From: JBCAWW01 sp045106675 | GTDB taxonomy: Bacteria > Bacteroidota > Bacteroidia > J057 | Assembly: GCA_045106675.1 (NCBI GenBank) | Contig: JBGCFA010000111.1 | Span: 1-60,015, forward strand | Direction of reading: 5' to 3' | DNA length: 60,015 nt | In this document: positions 16,644-25,915 of the stretch, piece after piece | Layout: each line of letters begins with the position of its first letter | Position numbering within the stretch: position 1 is the stretch's first letter | The notes under the pieces: generated by a model | What the model was told of the DNA's origin: nothing | Databases searched by the model: none | The model's input: only the letters and a program-made list of their open reading frames with translations | Translations under genes and position numbers: made by a program

Positions 16644-19600
16644 TTAGCGCATGATATACATCTTGCCCCAGCCATTGTTGAAGAATTGGCTAGTACCTTC
16701 AGTCCGTAACTCTGTATCTACTCCCGGTGTCTTATAGACCACACGATAGAGATAGACACCATTGGCCAGTTGTTGACCATATTCATCGGTACCATCCCAA
16801 GCATAATTGGTAACGTGGCGACCGACTCCGGCTTCGCCTAACTCCATCAAGTCAACCACTTTGACTTGTTTGCCTGTGATCGTATAGATGTGAATCTGGA
16901 ATACGTCTGGCATCTCAGAGCCCGTGATGGTATACACAAAACGAGTAGAGCTAGAGAATGGATTCGGATAGTTGAGCACTTGAGTGATCGACTGTTGATT
17001 CTCAACTCGGAAGGTAATTTCGTAAAAGTTCTCTCCGGCACCCGAGGCGTTTCCTTTTTGGTCACGACCTTGTACTCTGATGGTATATTCTCCATCTGGG
17101 AGTTTGAAGTTTTTGCCTGGATAGAAATATAAGCGCGCTTTATTATCTGGCATTTGAGCAGGAATATGCTCTATGCGATTGTCAGAGATAAATATGCGTT
17201 CAAAGCTAGTTGCAGCAGTAGTGCCGCGTTTGAAGTATAGTTCAAATGCATTGGAGTCTTCTACTGCGATAAAGGGATTTTCATCGTTTACCTCTATCAC
17301 TATCTCAGGACGTGGTGAGACGTAGTCTCCATCAATAATATGCTTGCCATCAAAAGTTACGTCCATGATCGGATTGAGACGATCCACAAAGACATAAAAT
17401 GGCTGCACATAAAGATTGTTAAAGAAATGCTGCTCAGGCTGATCCTCCTCTGGGTTGAGTTCGACAATCAAAAGAGTATTTCCATCTAGCTCTTTGTTGA
17501 GTGTATTAAATCCATATTCAAATTCAATAGAGGGCGCATTAGGTATTAGAGGAGCAATGCGCAGCGTATCTAAAATCAAGCGAGAACGATCTGTGCGTTC
17601 TAATGAAATTAGGACATCCATACTATCTAGCTGAACATTGGAAATGTTTTTGGCAGCCATATGGAGGAAAACATCTTGGCCTTCATATAGTGTATCCGAC
17701 TGAAAGTCAAAATTAGTAATTGGGTCCACGACTGCATCTCCGGCTTGGGTATAGACTACATGCCAGTTGTCAAGCTGAGGAGGCGTTCGGCGAGCCGAAT
17801 CTTTTACTTGAGCCTCAAGACGTAAGTAAGGGAATCGTTTGGCATCTAGGCTACTGAGATCAAAGGTCCCAACGGAGAGGTCTTGCAAGAAGAGAGAATC
17901 AACACCATCAGAACGGACGGCATAAATAGAAACTTGGGCGTCCTCTTCTGGTAATGGATCTATGGTTTCCCATCCCCAAAACATTTCATCCCACTCCAAA
18001 GCAGGGCCAATACGCGGAGAAGTAATTTCTCCTTCGGCAAAGTTGGCGAGAAGGACATTGTTGATGATGAGTTTGTCATCAGAGTTGGGCGAATAGACCT
18101 CAGTTGCTGAGTTTGGATAGCCCTTTCGACCAAACATGATAAAAGGATCTCCATCCTGTAAAAGCTTGATGTTTTCGGATGCTCCGATAGTAGCTAAGGA
18201 GGTAAACACATCATCTGCCCATAGTTGTACCCGAGGGTTAAAGTGACTACTGACAATGATGTAATCTCCTTGTTTCATATTGCCGATGGCATCTTTGAGC
18301 TGATAGAGATTATTGGGACTAGCGGCAAAGCCAACGCGTCCAAAGTTTTGCTGGACAAAGGTTGGCTGTAAGGTGAATTGATCTATGATCACCCAGGCGA
18401 CCCCATTGCCACTGACATTATTGAGGGCAAGGTCCGCTTCCAGCGAACCATTGATTGAATAGACAAAGGTCTGATTGGCGCGAGTAAAGGCTTCATACTC
18501 TACTCCAAAGTTATTGAAGCTCCATTGCCTTTGAATCTTATCAATCGATACAGACTGACTTTCGTTTTTCTCGAACTGAGGCAGCCTAGCTTGCGCCCAT
18601 CCAGTTCGATTGGCAATATATTTGAACGAGGATTCCCCCCATACTTTAGGACTGACGTCACTCAAACGGACTCGCCAGAAATAAACGGTACTGTCCAATA
18701 AGGTAAATGGAACCTCCCAAGAGGCAAAAGTGGCAGTCCCTTGTAGAATACCCGAAGAGGCCTTTAGTGGAGAGTTGAAAAAATCGGTGGTGTCAATTTC
18801 AAAGACGTATCCTACATTTTCGTCTCGGGTCATAAAAAAGGCCGAAGCCTGCAATGAAACTTGCGACTCTCCGACAATAGAAAACTCTAAAGGAGAAAGG
18901 ATCGCTGGGATATTGCCTGGGACTACTCGGTTGATCGTAACGCGATTATTGTCCTCGCGATACTCATCTATGGCACCTTTGGCGTCAACAAATACTTCGA
19001 AGAAGTTTTGCCCAGTAAGCTGATTGCCCACCGGATTATTGAGCGTTACCGTCAAGGTATCCTTGAAACGCACCATCGGATAATCATTATCAGGATGGTA
19101 GAAGTAATTGCCGTTGGGGAGACGTTGGCGGATCGTCATCCGAAAGCTATCCTCTGTTACCAAACCTAGGTTCTCGACGATCACATTGATTTTGAAGGAG
19201 TCATCTTGGGCGGTGAAGTTTTCAGGCGTGAAATAAATCCCACTCTCTTCGATTTGAAGATCTACTTTCTCCGGGAAGTATATTATCACAGCAGGATCAC
19301 CTTGTAGGTTGAGCTGACGACCGTGATTACGATATTGGATACCAATTAGTGAATCTGTGTATGTCGTCAATGACGAACGCAAAATATCACCGATTGGAAC
19401 ACCCAACATTGAGTTATAAACTTTTGGATATAGGATGCGAGAATAATCTCTCAAAGGATTGAGGTAACCAGCACTTGAGTTAGCGAGATAGCCAATACAG
19501 CCACGTTGTTTTGCCACGAGCCAGCGTTCCCCAAAGCTGGGGCCTCCTACCGTAAAGTCGCCACCATAACAGCCCATCGCAACCATCAATGGATAACGTG

Positions 19601-21569
19601 AGACATTGGTATACTCAGGGGCTTCCCTAATGGAGATATCTTGAATGTTGCTAGTGGAGTGGCCAAAGAAATGAATCACTGATACGCCACCAGAAATTTG
19701 ATCATGATAAGAGGCTGTCGTCGGATCAAGTAAAACAGAGGAACTACGTTTTTGAAAATAATGGGCTTCTCCTCCAAAGGGATTGTCTCCAAAGACATCG
19801 ATCATATAATTAAATGCCCCTGAAATAGCATTTTGTTCTCCTTCAGTACCACCACCACCTAAGAATACACCCTCTTTCATCCAAGATTCCCAAGGTGAAT
19901 GTTCATGCTCGTTGACTTTGGCTAGATAGTCGAAGCCTGAGTCGTTGTCAAAAAGATTGACTCGCCCAATGGATGCTTCTGGTTTGACCTGAGTACTATT
20001 TTGGTTGAAGTGAGATACAAACTCATAATCGGTGGCAGGATAGCCATATGTTGGAACAAATGGGACACTCCCTGCTTTCCGAGTACGATTGTAGCCTTTG
20101 CCCCATAGCAAAAAGTAACGAGGCTTTACAGTCCAATTGTCTAGGGCATCTTTACAAAAACGCTTAATCGCCCAAGGAGTGATAGAACCATAGCCATATT
20201 CGTCATAAATCTCATCAGTATATATTACCCGCACACTCAAAGGAGTGACAGTAGCGGTATCGCGATAGAAGCCATAAGCTTCAGCCGAAGCACTCAAGTC
20301 TCTATGCGCAATAATTACGAATTCAGCGCCACCAGCAGGGTCATGTAATTGACCTAAATTAGCTGCTGCAATTTCTGGAGTGCGAATAGCTTTATCAGTA
20401 GTAAAAAACAGGTCCCTTTCTCCGGGGAAGTTTTGAACGATTACTCGACCACTACCTTGGTCCATCAAACCGATATTACGGAATTGATTTTTGAAGTCAT
20501 AAATCCAGACGGAGTCTTGACCATCTACATTATCCATACGAAAAAAGGCTTTGCTACCCTTGCCAAAATCTTGGATCCAAGCACTGCTATCCCCGTCAAA
20601 TTGTGTCAGGCGATCATATTCAATCGAGGCCCAGCAGATGTTGTTGTTATCCACGGGAGAACGTAAAGCTTCAAATGTAAGGTCAGTATCATCGGTGATC
20701 ACTTTGCTATAATCACGCGAGTAAGTACGAACATAAACAGAACTGACATTGACAGTAGTATCAACTACTGGGTTGCCAATATCGCCGTCTAGCGAAAGCC
20801 GAAAGAAGTGGGGAGAATTACTGCGGCCAAATACACGAGTATTTATCTTGTGTGGATTGCCAGTATTCGCGGGGTTGGGAGTTGGTACTGTTACGGTAAC
20901 TGGATCTGAAAAGGCAAAGCTTTCGTTGCTCATATAACCTTCGCCAGTAACGTAATCTGAATTCAGTGTATAAAACGAATCAAACTGACCACCGCCGCCA
21001 CGGATATATTCTGATTTGACAGATTCTGGCTCATAATCTAAGCGAGATTCGTAGCGAAAGTATTGCTCCGGAGAGTATAAAGAATAAGTCGGGTCAAAAT
21101 TACTAAAGAAACGTGCCCCTGAAGGCTGATTGCCCCAAGTCAAAAAATAAGCTGACTCTGCTGTAAAAATACTAAAGTTGTCATCAGGCTGGAGATTAGG
21201 CTTGTGTAAGCCCGTTACGGGATCACGATACATAATCGAATCCACAGCACCATCATTGTGCTCTCCGTAAAACTCAAAATAGCCTAGGCTACTCCCAGAT
21301 TTACTGACATAGATTGGAATCTCACTGCCACGGTAGTAAACTCTCAAAAAATCCGCATTGACTCCAGATAGATCAAAGCCGGCATTGGAGAGATCCTGCA
21401 AAGTAACGCGATAGATACCATCTTCGGTTACCGTGAGCTTGATATAGGTACGATTAGGATCCGCTTTGTACCAGTCATTGCCATAGTCAAATGACTGACT
21501 CAAACCATATAATGGTAAGAGAAAAAGTCCAAAAGCGATTGCGATATATTTTTTCATACGTTCAGCCAA
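16644..21569 (-). CDS. porU: Type IX secretion system C-terminal signal peptidase/sortase PorU (long form)
   Basis: PorU removes the C-terminal sorting signal of T9SS cargo at the outer membrane and attaches the cargo to the cell surface. This 1641-residue protein has a signal peptide (about 5-25), a beta-rich N-terminal region, and a gingipain-type C25 peptidase domain with catalytic His in HFFGHS (H637) and Cys in AMGCYGGDF (C667). CARDB-like beta-sandwiches follow (from about 770: ENLGLVTEDSFRMTIRQ), and a C-terminal FlgD/CTD-like domain contains LNYPNPFSSSTRFVYT. It is longer than the roughly 1100-1300 residues usual for PorU, because of the extra C-terminal domains. It follows porV on the same strand after 55 bases. 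A near copy of the dispersed 14-mer occurs in the gene at 17783. Confidence 0.9.
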   Translation of the reverse strand: MAERMKKYIAIAFGLFLLPLYGLSQSFDYGNDWYKADPNRTYIKLTVTEDGIYRVTLQDLSNAGFDLSGVNADFLRVYYRGSEIPIYVSKSGSSLGYFEFYGEHNDGAVDSIMYRDPVTGLHKPNLQPDDNFSIFTAESAYFLTWGNQPSGARFFSNFDPTYSLYSPEQYFRYESRLDYEPESVKSEYIRGGGGQFDSFYTLNSDYVTGEGYMSNESFAFSDPVTVTVPTPNPANTGNPHKINTRVFGRSNSPHFFRLSLDGDIGNPVVDTTVNVSSVYVRTYSRDYSKVITDDTDLTFEALRSPVDNNNICWASIEYDRLTQFDGDSSAWIQDFGKGSKAFFRMDNVDGQDSVWIYDFKNQFRNIGLMDQGSGRVIVQNFPGERDLFFTTDKAIRTPEIAAANLGQLHDPAGGAEFVIIAHRDLSASAEAYGFYRDTATVTPLSVRVIYTDEIYDEYGYGSITPWAIKRFCKDALDNWTVKPRYFLLWGKGYNRTRKAGSVPFVPTYGYPATDYEFVSHFNQNSTQVKPEASIGRVNLFDNDSGFDYLAKVNEHEHSPWESWMKEGVFLGGGGTEGEQNAISGAFNYMIDVFGDNPFGGEAHYFQKRSSSVLLDPTTASYHDQISGGVSVIHFFGHSTSNIQDISIREAPEYTNVSRYPLMVAMGCYGGDFTVGGPSFGERWLVAKQRGCIGYLANSSAGYLNPLRDYSRILYPKVYNSMLGVPIGDILRSSLTTYTDSLIGIQYRNHGRQLNLQGDPAVIIYFPEKVDLQIEESGIYFTPENFTAQDDSFKINVIVENLGLVTEDSFRMTIRQRLPNGNYFYHPDNDYPMVRFKDTLTVTLNNPVGNQLTGQNFFEVFVDAKGAIDEYREDNNRVTINRVVPGNIPAILSPLEFSIVGESQVSLQASAFFMTRDENVGYVFEIDTTDFFNSPLKASSGILQGTATFASWEVPFTLLDSTVYFWRVRLSDVSPKVWGESSFKYIANRTGWAQARLPQFEKNESQSVSIDKIQRQWSFNNFGVEYEAFTRANQTFVYSINGSLEADLALNNVSGNGVAWVIIDQFTLQPTFVQQNFGRVGFAASPNNLYQLKDAIGNMKQGDYIIVSSHFNPRVQLWADDVFTSLATIGASENIKLLQDGDPFIMFGRKGYPNSATEVYSPNSDDKLIINNVLLANFAEGEITSPRIGPALEWDEMFWGWETIDPLPEEDAQVSIYAVRSDGVDSLFLQDLSVGTFDLSSLDAKRFPYLRLEAQVKDSARRTPPQLDNWHVVYTQAGDAVVDPITNFDFQSDTLYEGQDVFLHMAAKNISNVQLDSMDVLISLERTDRSRLILDTLRIAPLIPNAPSIEFEYGFNTLNKELDGNTLLIVELNPEEDQPEQHFFNNLYVQPFYVFVDRLNPIMDVTFDGKHIIDGDYVSPRPEIVIEVNDENPFIAVEDSNAFELYFKRGTTAATSFERIFISDNRIEHIPAQMPDNKARLYFYPGKNFKLPDGEYTIRVQGRDQKGNASGAGENFYEITFRVENQQSITQVLNYPNPFSSSTRFVYTITGSEMPDVFQIHIYTITGKQVKVVDLMELGEAGVGRHVTNYAWDGTDEYGQQLANGVYLYRVVYKTPGVDTELRTEGTSQFFNNGWGKMYIMR

Positions 21570-21624
21570 AAATGCTTGATGTAGTGAAGTTGATAAAAAT
21601 AGAGGACTGCCAACGTCTGCCAGA

Positions 21625-22758
21625 TTACTGAACGTGAAATTTCAGCGACACAACATGCGTATAAAGTGATCCCGTAATGCTGCCAATATTGGCAAGCGCA
21701 TAATCAATTTGAAAGTTCTTGACTAAGAAACCAATCCCTGCTGTAGGGAAGATGCCTAGTGATTCTTGTCCGTCTTCGTTAGTGAGATTCTGAATGTTAT
21801 AAAAACCACCACGAACAAAAGCTACCTTCCGGTAATTGCGATTGAGCCAAGCCAGTTCTAAGCCCCCTCTCGGTTCTAGACTGACGCCTCCTCCTGCTAC
21901 CAGTGCACTGGAACGATTACCATCAAAATAGATATCCCCGTCCAACGCAAGGAGAAGAGACATACGTTTGGCGAGTTTAAGATCATATCCTAAACCTGTT
22001 CTGATCGAAGGACGCGTCAATTCGATAGAATTTTGCGGTACTCGGTTACCCGTTTTGATAAATGCATCTTCAAAAGTCTCGGTATTGAAGGTCCAAGCAT
22101 TGATGGTATTAGTTATATCGGTAACATTGATACCGGCAGAAAAGTTTTTGACCTTATAGCGAGCGGCGAGATCTAGCCCAAAGCCCCAAGCGTTCGCGAA
22201 GCGGCCTACGCCACGATAGATGATCTTAAAATTGGTCCCTAGACTCAGCCCCGGCACCGCATCGGGTACCCAAGCATAAGAAAAGAGCGCCGCGAAGCTA
22301 GACTCCGAGAAGCTCTCAAGATTGTCATAGTTGATCGTGCCATCAGGCTCAATCAAATTGAGAGTATTGGGAATTTCATCTACGCCCAATCTGATCAGAG
22401 TAGCACTGAAATAACGCTTGGCGGACGAGTCCACCGGCATTGAAAAACCCAAATAACTATACTGAGCCACATTGGCAAAGTAGGAGGCGTGCATCAATGA
22501 TACCTCCGGATATTGGATGGCGTTCGGCGAAGCCAGACCAGCAGGATTCCAGTAGCCTGCGGTAACGTCATCGGCAATTGCTACTTGAGCATTACCCATA
22601 CCAAAGGCACGAGCGCCGACACCAATCCGCAAAAATTCATTGCTATACTTAGGGGCATTGGTTTCCTGGGATGGCTCTACAATGGGATCTTGTGCAAACA
22701 AGCCCGAAGAGATTGCCACCAAGGCAAGGAGCATAAGAAACCTATACGTCATATTCAT
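21625..22758 (-). CDS. porV: Type IX secretion outer-membrane protein PorV
   Basis: PorV is an outer-membrane beta-barrel that binds exported T9SS cargo and hands it to PorU. The 377-residue protein has a signal peptide ending near LFAQD, then the family start YSNEFLRIGVGARAFGMGNAQVAIADDVTAGYWNPAGLA, and repeated amphipathic strands to the C-terminus. The porV-porU order on one strand is a common Bacteroidota arrangement and supports both names. The coding sequence contains an exact dispersed 14-mer (22520, encoding Ala-Ser-Pro-Asn-Ala) and a one-base-deleted copy (22190). Confidence 0.93.
   Translation of the reverse strand: MNMTYRFLMLLALVAISSGLFAQDPIVEPSQETNAPKYSNEFLRIGVGARAFGMGNAQVAIADDVTAGYWNPAGLASPNAIQYPEVSLMHASYFANVAQYSYLGFSMPVDSSAKRYFSATLIRLGVDEIPNTLNLIEPDGTINYDNLESFSESSFAALFSYAWVPDAVPGLSLGTNFKIIYRGVGRFANAWGFGLDLAARYKVKNFSAGINVTDITNTINAWTFNTETFEDAFIKTGNRVPQNSIELTRPSIRTGLGYDLKLAKRMSLLLALDGDIYFDGNRSSALVAGGGVSLEPRGGLELAWLNRNYRKVAFVRGGFYNIQNLTNEDGQESLGIFPTAGIGFLVKNFQIDYALANIGSITGSLYTHVVSLKFHVQ
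22190..22202 (-). repeat. Dispersed 14-mer, one-base-deleted copy inside porV
   Basis: On the plus strand it reads GCGTTCGCGAAGC, lacking the variable middle base. In porV it encodes part of Arg-Phe-Ala-Asn-Ala. Confidence 0.5.
22520..22533 (-). repeat. Dispersed 14-mer GCTTCGCNGAACGC, exact copy inside porV
   Basis: On the plus strand it reads GCGTTCGGCGAAGC. The sense strand of porV reads GCT TCG CCG AAC GC, encoding Ala-Ser-Pro-Asn-Ala. Confidence 0.75.
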
Positions 22759-22969
22759 ACGTCAAAATTAGCGAGTATCGCCCGAATTCGAAGATTTAAA
22801 TAGGGTCTCCTATAACATCAAATGGCTTTGAGGAGACGAGGAATGTTTAAGAAAGAACGTTAGTAGATGTGATTCGATATTACCACTACAAAAATGATTC
22901 CATTAGGTAAACGAAAAAGGAGAGAAAAAAATACCCCCACTCAAACAGGAGTTTTGACCGTTGGAGAGC

Positions 22970-23659
22970 CTATTTGGATCGTAGAGTCTTTTGGAAGGCA
23001 TCAAAGGCTTCAAAGCAATGACTTGTAAGTTCTGCTTCATATTCATGCGCAAACTGCAGAAAACGAGGGCTATGCAGGTATTCAAAACGATGAATACTTA
23101 CCCGCATCAAAATCCGGCGTAAGACGATAATTACCTCCTGCCAATCGGCATAATGATAGAGATATTTGCGGTCCATATAGCGCGAAAAGAAGCCTTCATA
23201 ACGAGGCAAATCCTGCTTTACCGCCCACTGCGTAAGCTCAGAAACTTGCTTAATACCGACCTCCTCCAAATGACGATAATAAGTATCGGCAAGGCTAGGG
23301 TCATGTTCTAAGAGAATTTTGTCCAGCAATAATTCCAAAAGAATATGTGCCACAAAAAAACCACGACTGATGCGTTCCGCTCCAAAGATATCGGTAAGGC
23401 GCTTGGAGATCAACTGGGTCTCAGTATGAAAAAAATCTGAAGTGTGAAAAATTCGATCCACTTCGAAATGCTGGTGGATACCATTGTAAAAAGCGACTTG
23501 CTCAGGACTTACGGCTCCGCTCTTGATATCAGGCATGCGGTTGGCTTTCAGCCGAACGCGTCGGTTAAAAATAGAGACCAAATCAGGCGTGCTCGCTCCT
23601 ACAGTAAAGTAGGGATTACTGATGTCTCGATCTAGATAAAAATGTGAGAGAAAATTCAT
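22970..23659 (-). CDS. ACP phosphodiesterase-like protein
   Basis: The 229-residue protein begins MNFLSHFYLDRD, has ASTPDLVS and then GIHQHFEVDRIFHTSDFF, followed by a helical region ending a buried GFFVAHILLELLLDKILL segment. This follows the pattern of the acyl-carrier-protein phosphodiesterase (AcpH, HD-like) family: M-N-[FY]-L-[AS]-H, then G-x-x-x-H-x-x-[IV]-D-x-x-x-D. AcpH removes the phosphopantetheine arm from ACP. The match is by motif only and the family is diverse in Bacteroidota, so the activity is unproven. It stands alone, divergent from the POT genes. Confidence 0.6.
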   Translation of the reverse strand: MNFLSHFYLDRDISNPYFTVGASTPDLVSIFNRRVRLKANRMPDIKSGAVSPEQVAFYNGIHQHFEVDRIFHTSDFFHTETQLISKRLTDIFGAERISRGFFVAHILLELLLDKILLEHDPSLADTYYRHLEEVGIKQVSELTQWAVKQDLPRYEGFFSRYMDRKYLYHYADWQEVIIVLRRILMRVSIHRFEYLHSPRFLQFAHEYEAELTSHCFEAFDAFQKTLRSK

Positions 23660-23836
23660 GCCGGCTGCAAATGTGTCAAATATCTCTACAAAATCCTATC
23701 GACTTCCCACACACCTCTAAGTCAAGGATACGGATGATAATCGCAACTTTTCTAAACAATAGATTTTTTCATTTTTGGTACAAAAGGTCTATTTTCAGCG
23801 ATACTATTTAAAGCTATCGGAATTTAAACTATTGCT

Positions 23837-25885
23837 ATGACTGAAAATGCACTCAGAAATCAGCGCGAACTCTTCGGGCATCCCGTGGGTTTATACGTGC
23901 TGTTTTTCACAGAGATGTGGGAACGCTTCTCCTACTACGGGATGCGCGCCATTCTCTCCTTATACATGGCCGCCTCTCTAGCTGATGCCGACCCCGGTTT
24001 AGGATATGATGCGGGTAAAACCTTAGCTGTTTACGGCTGGTACACCATGCTCGTCTATATAGTCTCTATCCCCGGAGGTATTTTAGCCGATAAATTTATC
24101 GGCCAAAAACGCAGTGTAATGATCGGAGGATTGATTCTAGTAGCGGGTCATAGCGTTCTCGCAATTAATGCTATTTGGGCCTTCTACACTGGACTTGCTC
24201 TGATTATTTTGGGAGTTGGTGCCTTGAAACCCAATATATCAACTATGGTTGGTGGGCTCTATAAACAAGGAGATATAAGACGAGATCAAGGCTTCACCGT
24301 ATTTTATATTGGTATTAACGTAGGCGCCTTTTTGGCCTCTATCATTGTTGGGGTTGTCGCCAAAGTATATGGCTGGCACGCAGGCTTCGGCCTCGCTGGT
24401 TTTGGTATGCTACTCGGACAACTAGTATTTATGTGGGGGCAAAAATTCCTCGTAGGAATCGGCGACCCACCTGAAAAGAATAGCCTAGCCTCTAAAGAAA
24501 ATGACAGTACCTCCCTTGGAGAACTCTATGGCCGTTTACTACGTAATCCGCTGCATTTAGCTATCACGGCGCTGATCGCCTTAGGAGGCTCAGCCCTAAG
24601 TTTCATGTATTCTGCAGAAAGTCAGGTTATTCCTTATGTATTACTTAGTCTCTTTTTAGCTGCAGTAGGAGGTCTTTTAATGTCTATCTACACAGATATT
24701 GACAAAGTCGAAAAAGATAAATATATCGTACTCTTACTTTCCTTTTTGATCGTGATCGTCTTTTGGGGCGCATTCGAGCAAGCAGGAGGTTTGATGAGCC
24801 TATACACACAAAGTAAGATTGATCGCGACGTTTCCCTTTGGGTGATTGATGCATTGTTCTTGGGTGGAGCCGCTTTCTTATTGGTAAGAGGCATCATGGG
24901 CAGCATGAAGAAAAAAGATACTGGTTATCTTTTCTTAGCCTTAGGAGGAGTCGTACTCCTTTCATATTTAGGGATTCGCTTTGGTTCGGACCTCATGGCC
25001 TTCAATCCTTACGAAGTACCTACCGCAGTATTCCAAGCAGTAAATGCCTTCTTCATTATGATCTTCGCTACCATAGTGGGCGGATTTTGGATTTGGGCCA
25101 AACGTAAAGGATGGGAAGCTTCCTCTCTTTTCAAGATGGCTATGGGTACCATCATCATGGGTGTTGGCTTTTTGTTTATGGCTAAAGCATCTATGGACAT
25201 CGAGCAGTATGGTGATAAAGCAGCCTTGATGTTACTCATCTTAGCTTATCTTTTTCACACCATCGGTGAACTCTGCGCCTCACCTGTAGCACTTTCCTTC
25301 ATTACCAAATTGGCTCCGATCAAATATGTATCCTTCATGATGGGGATCTATTTTGCTGCTACTGGGCTTGGTAATAAAGTAGCCGGTTCTATTGGAGAAT
25401 TAACCCAAGCAGAACCCGTCAAAGTAGAATTAGCGGCTGCCAATACGAATATGCAACAACTCACCGCATATACACATGCTGATAGTCTGCGCAAAGGCGC
25501 ATCCTTTGAGATCCTGGGAGAGGTTATGATGAATGGAGATCAAGTCTCTATCCAAAAAGATGGCGTCAACCTCCAAGACTTTGTTACCCTAGACGCTGAT
25601 AATTTGGGGATACTAAAAAAACAATTGCTTGAATTCGAGCCAGAAAACCCGCGGGCATTGACCGCAGTAGTCAGGCTCGAAAACCAAGAAAAACCAGAAG
25701 AAGGCCAAGCCGCTAATTTAGATGATTATCAAGGCACCGTAGAGGTATTTGAAATCCAAGACGCGAAGGAACTCAAAACCTTCATCGGTATTTTCATCTT
25801 CACCGGTCTATTTGGACTGCTATTGATTTTATTCCTCAAACGCCTCAAAAAGCTCACTCACGGAGTGGAAGAAAGAGAGCAGTAA
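23837..25885 (+). CDS. POT/PTR family proton-dependent oligopeptide transporter with large C-terminal insert
   Basis: This inner-membrane proton-coupled peptide symporter has about 12-14 transmembrane helices. The family motif ExxERFxYYG is intact (E26 to G35). The second half contains AFEQAGGLMSLYTQ and LFHTIGELCASPVALSFITKLAP, both conserved in POT proteins. At 682 residues it is longer than the usual 450-550: a hydrophilic stretch of roughly 120 residues (about 525-645) lies before the last helix. The following gene, 30 bases downstream on the same strand, is a second POT transporter, so the two form a tandem pair. Confidence 0.93.
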   Translation: MTENALRNQRELFGHPVGLYVLFFTEMWERFSYYGMRAILSLYMAASLADADPGLGYDAGKTLAVYGWYTMLVYIVSIPGGILADKFIGQKRSVMIGGLILVAGHSVLAINAIWAFYTGLALIILGVGALKPNISTMVGGLYKQGDIRRDQGFTVFYIGINVGAFLASIIVGVVAKVYGWHAGFGLAGFGMLLGQLVFMWGQKFLVGIGDPPEKNSLASKENDSTSLGELYGRLLRNPLHLAITALIALGGSALSFMYSAESQVIPYVLLSLFLAAVGGLLMSIYTDIDKVEKDKYIVLLLSFLIVIVFWGAFEQAGGLMSLYTQSKIDRDVSLWVIDALFLGGAAFLLVRGIMGSMKKKDTGYLFLALGGVVLLSYLGIRFGSDLMAFNPYEVPTAVFQAVNAFFIMIFATIVGGFWIWAKRKGWEASSLFKMAMGTIIMGVGFLFMAKASMDIEQYGDKAALMLLILAYLFHTIGELCASPVALSFITKLAPIKYVSFMMGIYFAATGLGNKVAGSIGELTQAEPVKVELAAANTNMQQLTAYTHADSLRKGASFEILGEVMMNGDQVSIQKDGVNLQDFVTLDADNLGILKKQLLEFEPENPRALTAVVRLENQEKPEEGQAANLDDYQGTVEVFEIQDAKELKTFIGIFIFTGLFGLLLILFLKRLKKLTHGVEEREQ

Positions 25886-25915
25886 ACAAAGCATTTACCA
25901 ATAAATACTACTTCT

